Positions 10,434 through 20,204 of a stretch of DNA of 64,000 nt are shown piece after piece. The position numbers were made by a program, and so were the translations under genes. Origin of the DNA: Primula veris (taxonomy: Eukaryota; Streptophyta; Magnoliopsida; Ericales; Primulaceae); assembly GCA_963682055.1 (NCBI GenBank), contig OY821742.1, positions 16,461,752 to 16,525,751 on the forward strand, in the 5' to 3' direction. The stretch's first letter is position 1. The number at the start of each line of letters is the position of its first letter. Below the pieces are notes generated by a model. The model was not told where the DNA came from, made no database searches, and worked only from the letters and a program-made list of their open reading frames with translations.

Positions 10434-11002
10434 TGATAAAGCCATAACTTTGGTCGGTCGCGTTAGGCTTTTCAACAATGATATAATGATAAATCAACCG
10501 TGAATAAATGATACTTCCTGATCTTTATTATTGCTCGGATTATTGTCCTTGTTCGGACTATTACATTTGCTCGGATTAGTATTTCGGTGTTACAATTATG
10601 CTCGATATAACTATTTAATCTCTCGTCTTGATCTTTCTCCTCTTTTATTCGGTGCTCGGCTGTCTTTTCTCGGTTTATTTCTTGAAGTGATATGCTTTGG
10701 TTAGTTTCTTTCTTTTCTTAACTTCTCTCTATATTTTTTGGATAGATTTTCTGGTCCTTTTCTAGGAGGGGTAGTTGGCTATTTATAGGCAACTGCGCCT
10801 TCTAGGATATTGACAAATGTCTTCATCCCAGGGATTTTTCAGACAAGGGTCCCCCTTTGATTGGGCTTGGGCTTTTGGGTAGTAGCACCTCAATTCCTAT
10901 AAAAAGTATGAGATGACCCATTTAAGCGTTGGATACCCATTTATAAAGTGGGTTGATTATGACCCGAATAAAATATTCGGGTCTGATTTTTATGTTCTAT
11001 CA
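10434..11002 (-). repeat. 5' LTR of Tat element
   Basis: The 569-bp repeat has short inverted termini (TGATA...TATCA). Its left end abuts the primer-binding site, which fixes orientation. The right end borders GGAAT, the presumed target duplication. The second LTR is outside the window, so LTR identity cannot be measured. On the minus strand a TATAAATAG box lies at 10779-10787, suitable for driving the genomic RNA. Confidence 0.85.
10779..10787 (-). promoter_or_regulatory. TATA box in Tat 5' LTR
   Basis: TATAAATAG on the minus strand, inside the LTR and about 345 bp from its PBS-proximal end. Confidence 0.6.
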
Positions 11003-12139
11003 GGAATTGTGACAACTTTTTTTGTTACGAACTTATTAGCTACAACTTTTGTGTCAGTTTGTGACGGTTTTTTGAAATAGTGACAGATTTGTGACAGTTT
11101 TGTGACAATATTTTGAAATAGTGACATGTTTATGACAGCTTTTGACCCTTATTAAATCAATATTATTTTGTAGTACCGGTTCATATTTTGATGGTCGAAA
11201 CCCATAATAAAATAAGGATATTTTCCCATTGTAAACAGGACGAATTTTTGTTACAAACTTTATCCTATGCAGTACGTTAACCAAACTACAAACGAATATT
11301 GAATAACCTATTAAAATAATTTCCATTGATAAAAGTAAGAATTGCACTTAATATGTCACTTTCTACAGGTTAGCAGTTATACAATGTCAATTTTAAACAA
11401 TTCGGAGATACTTTTATAATAATTTCTTAGAAAGCAATAGTTAAGGACCAAAAGAAATTAGATTAGGGTGAGAAACACCACCGTAAACCCGTTCGACAAA
11501 ATTTAAGATGTGTCACCCACTAAAAGTACCACACTTATTAATAAATCAAAAAATAACTATCATAAAATTAATTCAAATTACAAATTAAAAAATCTAATTA
11601 CTTGACACAACCACTAAAATAGTAGACCGAATTCATATAATTATTTTTGGATTATGGGGATCAAATTGATACTGTAGTGTATACAAGATTAAGCCACTTA
11701 ATACACTTTTATTGTCTCTATATTCCTTTATGGTTTTGCATTTTTATATACTCCAATACAGATTTCAGATACATCGTATGAATGTAATTACTAGTTATAT
11801 TAAAAAAAAATAGGAGGCCTAGCTAGATTGGAGGCACCAATATTGTGCTTCTTAAATTGGATAGTAGAGACGCTTCTGGTGCCTCACGTGCCTCATGTGT
11901 TATCGTTTTATTCAACAATAAACAGGGGCAAAGCCAGAAATGATAAACGGGGTACCAAAATTTAAAATATAAAAATTGGGATGTCAAACCATCATTTTTA
12001 GCGTATTTTAGTAAAAATACATGAAAAATTAAAAAAATTATAATTTTTGAAATTATGAAATATGTAGTCCCCAAATAGTATGCAATTACCAGATTGGTTT
12101 CATAAGAAAATGATAGTTTACCAATTCTATGTTAATATA
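11003..12139. other. Intergenic, AT-rich
   Basis: No convincing gene. The first 150 bp (11008-11145) repeat short GTGACA / GAAATAGTGACA motifs, as in subterminal regions of small DNA transposons, but no clear element boundary was found. Confidence 0.5.
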
Positions 12140-13414
12140 TGTTGGTTTCCGTGTACGAAATAACAATTATACAATAATAAAAGACTAAACAGAAATGATC
12201 AAAAACCAGTGTAATCTTTATTAATTTCGAATTGGAATTGAAATTACAGATTACAACATGTAGGTACTGAATTGAAATTAAAGCAAACTTTATTCAGATT
12301 ATTATTAATTAATAATCTGATGTAATGAATTGCAATAAATAGAAACTGCTGGACTGTTCTGATTGAAATTGAAATAATATGACTGAATTGAAACTATTCT
12401 AATTACAGAATTAAATTACAGAATTGAAATTACAGAATAAAACAGTACTTTAAAGAAATTACATAAAGGTAAAAACAGAATTGAAAAGTTACAGCTAAGC
12501 ACAGGAAATTAAAATAATAAAATAAAAAATAAAGAATTGAAATGCGGAAATGAAAAGACAGAATTAAAAATACTGAATTAAAATACGGAAATTAAAAGAC
12601 AGAATTAAAAGACGAGGCGACTGTAAACAGTCTGCGCTTAACCGATATTCGCCCAACCACCTTAAGGTTTCTGGTTGCGTGGACGCTTCGATCTCAATGT
12701 ACAACGTCTCAGATGACTCGCCGGAAACTGATGACGAGTTAAGGTCGAGCTGTTGGTGGGTGGTTCTCTCTCTTTCTAGGATGCTATGAAAAAAGTGTAT
12801 GCTGTTTTCAGAATGTGTAAAAGTGCTTTTGAATGAGAGGGAGAGGCTGTCTCTTAAAGAGAATTCTGAAACCGTAGCCTTTAATATGATCATTCAATTA
12901 TGTGAGTTACATCTCCATAATCCGCTTCCATTATTGTAGGAGTTACAACCTGCTTCCATTATTTTGTGAGTTATATCTCCATAATCCGTCCCAAATTCCA
13001 CGGGCCGCGGCCTGCAGCCCACGTCCCGCGTACCGAGACCCGAGACCCGAGCGAGCGCGCACGTGTGTGGTACACATTAACACACTCATGGGTATGTGAA
13101 CATGATAGTTTAACAACTATATGAGATGAACTTGTATTTATATTGTAAAATCACTCATGATTTCACAATGTGGGATAACCCTCATGGTTTAAATCACATC
13201 TCCTCTTCCATTTTTCAGCATTTGATTTTATTCCTCTTTCGAGTACCAACCTTCGAGGCTAATTATCATTCACACCCATTATCCGAATAGATCATGCGAT
13301 ATACCGTTGCGAAACTTGTCGCACGAACTAGTCAAACGCTTTGAGTACGGCTTCAAAAATTCTGAATTGTCGTATTGAATATTGATTCAACCCCTCACGA
13401 CATGTTTTCCAACA
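12140..13414 (-). mobile_element. Solo LTR of a copia family
   Basis: The 1275-bp segment starts TGTTGG and ends CCAACA, and is flanked on both sides by ATATA (12135-12139, 13415-13419). It shares a diagnostic internal block (about 12600-12780) and the terminal layout with the two LTRs of the copia element at 44310-52002, in the same orientation. No internal domain accompanies it, so it is a recombination product. An open frame of 109 codons on the minus strand (12564-12893) lies across the conserved block. The solo LTR ends 136 bp before the start codon of the GGPPS small-subunit gene. Confidence 0.88.
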
Positions 13415-13550
13415 ATATATAGGAGTATATATATAATATATATAGAATGTAATTGTATACTATATTTGTATGCCAATAACAATAAAATAAGCACCAGAAA
13501 AAAAACATATTACTGGCTCTTCATCAATTTTAGATACTTCTCCCAAGAAA

Positions 13551-14492
13551 ATGGCAAGGGCTTTCTCCAACTTTAATTTAACTCTCGTCTCCAGAATCAA
13601 TTCACATGACTTCATCCAACCACTATTATCGTTAAGATTATCCAACAAAAAATCCATGGTAATGACTATTCAATCCCAAAACAACGACTATTGGGAGTCT
13701 AAAGAGGCCCAAATCGAAGCCTTTCTCAAGAAGGTAATCCCAGTCCGTCCCCCAATCGAGGTATTCGAGCCCATGCACAACCTAGTCATGGCTTCCCGAA
13801 AGACAAAGGCAGCCGTGCTATGCATGGCTGCCTTCGAGCTTGTGGAAGGAGGCAGCAGCATCGGCGACAGTGTCAGTGCTGCATTAGCGCTGCAACTCGT
13901 GTACGCAACAACATGCCTGCACGAGCAGCTACCCTTAACGGACCAACCAAGACTGAACCCAAATATTGGCTCCATTGGCCACCATTATTACACCCCAAAC
14001 ATAGAGCTACTCATTGGAGACGGGATAGTACCTTTTGCCTTTGAGCTTCTGTCCCAGTCAGCTGACCCGATCCGTAATAATTCGGGTCGGGTCATGCGTG
14101 TAATAGTTGAACTATCACGCGCCATGGGGACCCTAGTTCATGACCAATACGAGGAGGTCAAGATTGAAAATTCCAAAGGTGGTGATGATGCCTTGATTGA
14201 ACACGTGTTGAAAAAGAAGGAAGGAGGGTTGCATGCATGTGGGGCCGCATGCGGGGCGATATTGGGAGGTGGGAGTGAGGAGGAGATTGAGAAGCTTAGA
14301 AGGTTTGGGCTATATGTAGGCATGATACAAGGGATTGTTAATAATGTGGGGAATAGAAATGATAGTAAGAAAAGGTTTGTAAAAAGAGTAGAGGAGTTGA
14401 GATTGTTGGCTATGGAAGAATTGGAACATTTCAAAGGTAGAAACGATGAGCTAATTGCAAGTCTTGTTACTCTTGTGCGTGCTAATATGTAG
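13551..14492 (+). CDS. Geranyl(geranyl) diphosphate synthase small subunit
   Basis: Intronless 313-residue protein. Residues 1 to about 40 are Ser/Asn/Arg-rich and lack acidic residues apart from one, fitting a plastid transit peptide. The rest follows the isoprenyl-diphosphate synthase fold (FEPMHNLV at 72-79; a GDGIVPFAFELL stretch near 157-168). Neither Asp-rich catalytic motif is present: the first is HEQLPLTDQ (124-132) and the second is replaced around 253-268, as expected for the non-catalytic small subunit that binds and redirects a GGPP synthase toward C10 or C20 products in plastids. Of the two CxxxC motifs known in this subunit, CGAAC (230-234) is intact but the first is CMAAF (91-95), lacking its second Cys. 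Start chosen at the first ATG (AAAATGGCA context); a second in-frame ATG lies at 13656. Whether it is the SSU-I or SSU-II type is not resolved. Confidence 0.9.
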   Translation: MARAFSNFNLTLVSRINSHDFIQPLLSLRLSNKKSMVMTIQSQNNDYWESKEAQIEAFLKKVIPVRPPIEVFEPMHNLVMASRKTKAAVLCMAAFELVEGGSSIGDSVSAALALQLVYATTCLHEQLPLTDQPRLNPNIGSIGHHYYTPNIELLIGDGIVPFAFELLSQSADPIRNNSGRVMRVIVELSRAMGTLVHDQYEEVKIENSKGGDDALIEHVLKKKEGGLHACGAACGAILGGGSEEEIEKLRRFGLYVGMIQGIVNNVGNRNDSKKRFVKRVEELRLLAMEELEHFKGRNDELIASLVTLVRANM

Positions 14493-14520
14493 TTTGATGG
14501 AATCAGATTCTTTGAAATCT

Positions 14521-14526
14521 AATAAA
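14521..14526 (+). terminator. Putative polyadenylation signal
   Basis: AATAAA lies 29 bp after the stop of the small-subunit gene, followed by a T/A-rich stretch. Confidence 0.5.
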
Positions 14527-16635
14527 ATATATTATTATATATGTCCATGTGTATGATGTATTTTTATTAATTGATAGCTGCTTTATTATATTTCTTCAAA
14601 ATAACGAAACTAGCTACTTTGTTTTGATCTTACTAGACATTGTTAGTGTTATCCGTTCACCAGTGTACCGTTAATACAATATTAAAACGTTAATACAATA
14701 AGATGCAAAATTTAATTGTGTATATATATCGTCCCATTAAGACTAAAATTAAGATGTGGTACTTATATCGTGATGACTGATGCATACTAAATTAATAATG
14801 TATATCAGACCTTCGTAAGACAATACTTGGTGATGTTGCCCGACACACTCTCCTCTCCAAATACCAAGTTTATGTTTGTTTTTCGCCTCCAATTTGTATT
14901 AATAAAAACAATTTGATGGTTAATTTTTTGCATATTTGTCATTCTCACTGATACTTTACTAAAATACTTGTTAAAAAGTAATAAACAAGTTCGGAAAGCA
15001 TTTATAAAATTGGGTAGTCATGTTGTCCGGTTAAATTGAAGAATTTTTTAATTCATAAATCGGAACCGATGGAGTAGTAATTTTAATCGCTGGTTGCTTA
15101 CATGCCCTTTAGCATGCCTTGAATAGTTTGTTTCTCCTATTCGTACGATCGAGTTCTTTATATCTTTCCAAAGTTTGAGCTGTATAAAATAAGAAAACCT
15201 CAGATCAAATTTGCTTAGTACTAGTCCTATCTAAGATCGATGTAAAGCAGCGTATTGGGTCACATAATACTTTAATTTTTATGGATATATACGACATAAT
15301 TTTCTCTCTTAGTTAAGTCAGAATTATATAATACAAGTTGCATTAAGATGTACAACACATAATGCATTTGTCCTCCTATAACTCTTAAGTCTCTATACTT
15401 TTAAAACATATAGCTAGAATTTTTTGCAGTTCTTTAGATCAACATGATTGTTTTTCTCTTGTTTGCAAGTTTAGTTTATTTTGATGCTTACTTTTAAAGG
15501 TTCTTGTTTTTTTTTTTTTCTCCTTTTGGAAATACAATGTAAAACAAAAAAGATAATGTAAGTAGTAACATAGTTACATATTACTTTCTTTTATTTCATT
15601 GCTTTATTATTACAGTACCTAGTCTTGAAACTGACTTCTGTTTACGTTAAAACCATATTCAATACAGTAATTATTTTCTTAACTAAAGAAGGCAAGTTAT
15701 AACCATGACACGGAAGCATTTTAATTTAAAATAACACACACCTGAATGTCTCACGAAGTAGTATTTTTAATTAGATCGCTAATTAGTGACATTAATGTAA
15801 AGATTCAGATTATTCATAACGAGACAAGTAATGGGGAAAGGAGTAGCTTGTTTGGTATAGTATATGTTCTATTCATGAGTGACCAAACCCTATCGACTAT
15901 ACTTAATGACAGTACACAGAGCAACATACAATTATGTACCGACACAATAATTTTAGCAATTATTCAACTTACAAAAAAAGAAGCATCTGTAAACACGAAC
16001 ACTAGTTTGTTCTGGAACATGAGTGATCCGAATATTATAGCTCGTTGTTCTTCAGATTATGAAGACTAATATAAATATACTTGTCGGTATCGCAACTAAA
16101 TCATTACATTGGTGGTCTCGCTACACCTTGGTGGCCAAATTGAAACAACCATTACATTTAAACACATGCAGACCGTAAATCACCCTATCCCATTTAGAGC
16201 CTATTTCCATTATATAACTGCCAAACATTCTCATAAGTTGCATCACCAATCACTTTCATGATAGTAATACATTTATTGTTCGGTTGCAGTTTATTCTCTC
16301 TCTTAATTTCCACTCTATTTGGTTGGCCTCTTAAAAGCCGAATCTCTTTTTTTCTGGTCTTTAGCGCAGAAAAAAGATGACTAAACTAATGTATTTTTCA
16401 CAGCCACAAATAAGCATGTTTTTGGTTAAATTGTGCAACCCAACATTTTAATGAGTTTACATCACCACCATGATAGTAATCACTTGAGTTTGGGCATGTT
16501 TTGAGTTGTCTTATTAAATATTGAAAGTTTATAGATTTGTCCAGATTAAAAGGTTTTAACTTTTCAGGCCAAATAAGCAACAATTTATTAGCAAAAAAGG
16601 CAAATAAGTTACGCTTAAAAGCTACCAGATATGAC
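14527..16635. other. Intergenic, no supported gene
   Basis: AT-rich DNA. A 107-codon plus-strand frame at 15746-16069 has no recognisable domain, no flanking signals and unremarkable composition; I do not call it. From about 16390 the sequence contains motifs such as AAATAAGC and GCTTAAAAGCT typical of small AT-rich MITE-like repeats, without clean ends. Confidence 0.5.
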
Positions 16636-17205
16636 TTATTCAAGAAACCCTGTTCTACTTAAAATAGTATTTCTAACCCTACAAAGATCTCTCCCCTTAA
16701 GAGTCCTACCAAGCCCTTCACAAACAGAAAAGGAAGAAACTCGAGTCCTCGCAAACTTCTTAGCTATCATCTCATGAGGTGGCATCATTTTCCCATCCAA
16801 CTCCTCACCATCGTCGTCCTCAACATTGGACCAACTATCTGTTATTCCCACATTACCCCGAACATCCACGTCAATGGCGTCGTTGTCATGAAAAGAAACA
16901 TTCCTCGAGGCTTTTCTTGTGCTCAGCCCATATATTTTAGACCAATCTGGAATATTAACAGGCGCCGATTGTTGAACTAATCTTGATTCTTGATTTGAAT
17001 TTTTGTTACCTCTTGGGATCATTCTGGCAGCAGTTGGGAGTTGCCTCGGGGTGATTCTAGAGGACTCAAATGATACCATTTCGGAACTACAGTCGTTTTG
17101 TTGATCAAAATCTTCCCATACATCTTCTTCTTGAAATTCTTCATGAATTTCTAAGGTTGTCCTCATAGTCGTATCTTGGTTGTACAGAGTATACTTTCGC
17201 TCCAT
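16636..17205 (-). CDS. S40/DUF584 senescence regulator
   Basis: Intronless 189-residue protein. The C-terminal block 141-189 holds the family signature: MPPHEMIAKKFAR, then SSFSVCEGLGRTLKGRDL, and a terminal RTGFLE. An acidic EEDVW stretch near 26-30 and a GRxx-type middle also fit. S40-like proteins are small plant-specific, mostly nuclear proteins whose transcripts respond to senescence and stress; the molecular activity is not established. Length is normal for the family and the frame is clean from ATG to TAG. No regulatory site could be assigned. The next gene is 3 kb away. Confidence 0.9.
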   Translation of the reverse strand: MERKYTLYNQDTTMRTTLEIHEEFQEEDVWEDFDQQNDCSSEMVSFESSRITPRQLPTAARMIPRGNKNSNQESRLVQQSAPVNIPDWSKIYGLSTRKASRNVSFHDNDAIDVDVRGNVGITDSWSNVEDDDGEELDGKMMPPHEMIAKKFARTRVSSFSVCEGLGRTLKGRDLCRVRNTILSRTGFLE

Positions 17206-17824
17206 TCCAATCGCCTAGAAATCAGTAGTGAACATGTAAACAAAATGTTACCGATGAAGAAAAGACAATCTTGTTATTCAACTTAAATAAGACTGAACTT
17301 AAGAAAAAAGATGAAATTTACGTATACGATGGAAGCAGATGATTTAAATACACACGGGTATCTTGAGCCACAGAGTGGTATTGCTACCAGAATCGTGATT
17401 CATTTAAATATTGCTTTGGATCAAGTAAAAAGGAAGAAAAGAAAACAACAAGAAAAAAAGATATATGGGAAGAATATTTGTACCTTTCTCCGAACCGCAA
17501 AGAAATTTCCAATTCTTAGATTTCTCAAAGAAATATCTGCAAAAAGTAAAAATGAGAGGTGAAAGTCAGTATCTTTTTAGGATAGGAGTGTACTATGAAC
17601 TCAAGGGTATCGAAGCCCAGTAGTAGATTCTCGCATCTGCTTTTGAAGGGGATGTTGTGAGTTAAGTTTGTGATGAATTTATAAAATTCGAAAATAAGTG
17701 AGGACCAGAATAGTAACAGTATAAGAGTGAGACGCATGCGAGTTCTGCTCATAGCAATTTACTAAACAATGGATCTTTAGTAATCTATTATTTGTCTCAG
17801 GAGAGTCTGGCTTTCGCTTTCGAT
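17206..17824. other. Upstream region of the S40 gene
   Basis: Probably promoter/5' UTR of the S40-like gene. Small open frames on both strands (for example 17311-17562 plus) have low-complexity Lys-rich products and no domain; not called. Confidence 0.4.
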
Positions 17825-18300
17825 CGGTGTTTTAAATAGCGTTATCGCTACCGTAGCGTTTTTTCGAGAGAAACGCTAAAAGCGCAAATAGCGTTGCTAC
17901 ATAGCGTTTTGCGGTGTATTTTTTTTTGGCCTAAATACATATAAATATAGCATTAAATTCAAAAGATCTAATAAAAATTAACTAAATATATATAAAAAAT
18001 TGTAACTAATAATCACAAAATGATATTAGTTACAATTAACTAAATATATATAAAAATTATACTTGAGATGCCAAAATATTTACTTTGTTTGCAAGAGTTT
18101 TGTGGTTTGATTCTCTTTAATCTCCAATAATTTCATTAAAATTTTGACAAAAACAAAAACAAAAAAAAAAAAAAATTGTTTTTTTGTTTTGTTTTTGGAT
18201 TGCACCCGCTATAGCGTAAATAGCGTTCCTATAGCGCGAATTTAGCGTTTTTCCATCCAAATAGCGTTTTAGCGTTGCGTTTTTCTTTCAAAAACCACTG
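17825..18300. mobile_element. TAGCG-rich foldback or hAT-like non-autonomous element
   Basis: Both ends carry inverted versions of GTTTTxAAA...TAGCG: the left reads CGGTGTTTTAAATAGCG and the right, reversed, CAGTGGTTTTTGAAAG, each followed by several TAGCGT/AACGCTA units (17838-17920; 18206-18285). The interior is AT-rich and non-coding. C(A/G)GTG-type ends suggest hAT. I found no matching 8-bp target duplication, so boundaries and class are tentative. Confidence 0.45.
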
Positions 18301-20204
18301 TATTGCACAACGTTACGAGCTTTTTAAACCAGTGCTTTTGATAAAGAAATTGATTTTAAATTATCCAAAAGTGCTTAGTTCTTCAAGTCTGTCTCCATTT
18401 CTGGAACGTAAGTATAGAGACAGCTCAATTATTGAGAAAGATGGAAATAGGAAAAAAAAGACAATTAGCATCAAGACATTTTGAGCTTATGGAACTAGTC
18501 CACTGCATTTACATAATGAAATGAAGGATTGAGATATGCTTGTTTATAGTCATTTGGGTACCAGTGGCGGATCAATAATACGTCGAATGGGAAGCTGAAA
18601 TTCATATGAGCAATTTGGATTCTGAGTATAATATTATATATGAAATACGTTGTTCTGAATATCGGAGGAAATTATAGCACCTATTTTGCCACCAGCTAAT
18701 TCACCTCTCTTGCTTCAGACCGTGATTGATGTCATTTTTGCTTTTAAAAGTATAAAGAGCACAATCAACTCACGAGTTGCCGGCCCCTCTAAACATTATG
18801 ATTGTTTCAGCAAGAAACTTAATTAATTAAAGTAGCAGTGTTTAATTTTCTAATCGCACTAAGCATAGTGAAGAGCTGCTCTAGTAATCAATTTCTTGTT
18901 TTCATCTACAGCTTGATGCTACTTACGAAAATGTTAAATCGCAACTAGTTGTTCTCTTAACAGTCAGATTTTGTTAAATGTATCGATGTTCATTACATGT
19001 AGTCGTTGAGTTTGAATTCATACACGAATATAAAGGAATCAATCACAAAAGTTTTATTAATTTTTCAGGCTAACAATTATTCCTAAATTACTACCGTGGA
19101 GCAGCCATCAAGTGGCTTCAATAAAGTTACCCTCATTGACATAATATTTTGAAATTAAATTTCTCATCTCAGTTAACTAAAAATGAACGCAAAAGTCTAA
19201 TTATGTGAGCCGATCTCCCAAAACTCTCACATTGTTAGTAGAATCAGATTCTCACAATCCGTTAGATTCTTTCGCTTGGTCCCACAAAAATCAGCAAGGT
19301 GTCCCAAAAAATATCAATTTGAGTCTGATTTGTTAAGTCTTAATAGTATTTTAGACTCAAGAACTTGGTCTTGTCCTTTTGTTATACACGAAACAAGAAA
19401 AATCACCATTAAGTTAACATGGGTAAAAAGGAGCTTGTGTATATATATTTTTTTGTATCCATAGAATACAATTGGACAAATAGAAACAACACAAATATAA
19501 GTATATACCACAAAGTTGTGATGCTAGAAAAGTTCCTTTCCAGATATGGACGTAACCAAATGAACCATCCCAATAGATCGGATAAGTTTCCAATACAAGC
19601 CAATTGCTAAATTTGCTCAATACTTCCAAAACCAAAATACAAGAACAGATAGTACTGCTAAGACATTCCATCTATAGCTCTAAACATCAACGTTCGGTGT
19701 AGCAGAAAATTTATATTTTCTTATCTAGAACTTCAAATCTCTTCAATATACAACATGATTCACTATTGTACACGGTAAATGAAAGTTATTGACTCAAGAG
19801 GAGGTTTCCTCTTCAATGAAGCTAGATTCAGATATTATAAGACTTCAAACTAGACTACCCAATTCATGAATCCTGCGGCTAAGAAGAAATATAGTGAACT
19901 CTACCACCAAACACAGTTTGCTATATGGAGTATATTTTTTCCCAACTGCTGCTACACACGATTGCTTTGTGAGGGTACAATCTGTCGTTGCAAAGCTCTG
20001 ACCATAGTACAACTTGTTTTGCAACTAGAGATCACTATCATCAGCAATGACGTGGCAAGGGGCTGAAAAGAGAATATGCAAAATTCCAAACTATCTAAGC
20101 AAGCTTGTTATATATCTCAGTCCCTACCAAGTATGATTGCTGACGTAGAGAGTGTAACTGCGTTTTCTGAGTTGTGAACCTAATTAGGACTCATAATTTC
20201 TCAG
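18301..20204. other. Intergenic, no supported gene
   Basis: AT-rich with only short open frames in both strands (for example around 19276-19671). No domain, tRNA or repeat of note was seen. Confidence 0.5.

Larger units (their letters stand above)
1..11002 (-). mobile_element. Ty3/gypsy retrotransposon of Tat lineage (left end outside window)
   Basis: The element reads on the minus strand: 5' LTR (10434-11002), primer-binding site, gag-protease (7349-10354), pol (4436-7348), a minisatellite (3408-4332) and an antisense coding block (1-3114). The 3' LTR and polypurine tract lie beyond position 1. Placement in the Tat group rests on three visible traits: a second, archaeal-type RNase H between the first RNase H and integrase, a protease-RT-RNaseH-integrase order without chromodomain, and an extra antisense coding region after pol. 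The 5 bases after the LTR (GGAAT, 11003-11007) should be one copy of the target duplication; its partner is off-window. One in-frame TAG at 7349 separates gag-protease from RT, so this copy is probably not fully active. Confidence 0.9.

Noticed and set aside
12564..12893. 109-codon minus frame treated as a host gene
   Set aside because: It lies wholly inside the solo LTR; kept only as a finding about conserved LTR sequence.
15746..16069. 107-codon plus-strand frame
   Set aside because: No recognised domain, AT-rich composition, no splice or promoter signals; likely chance.
17311..17562. 83-codon plus-strand frame upstream of the S40 gene
   Set aside because: Lys-rich low complexity and antisense to the probable promoter of the S40 gene.
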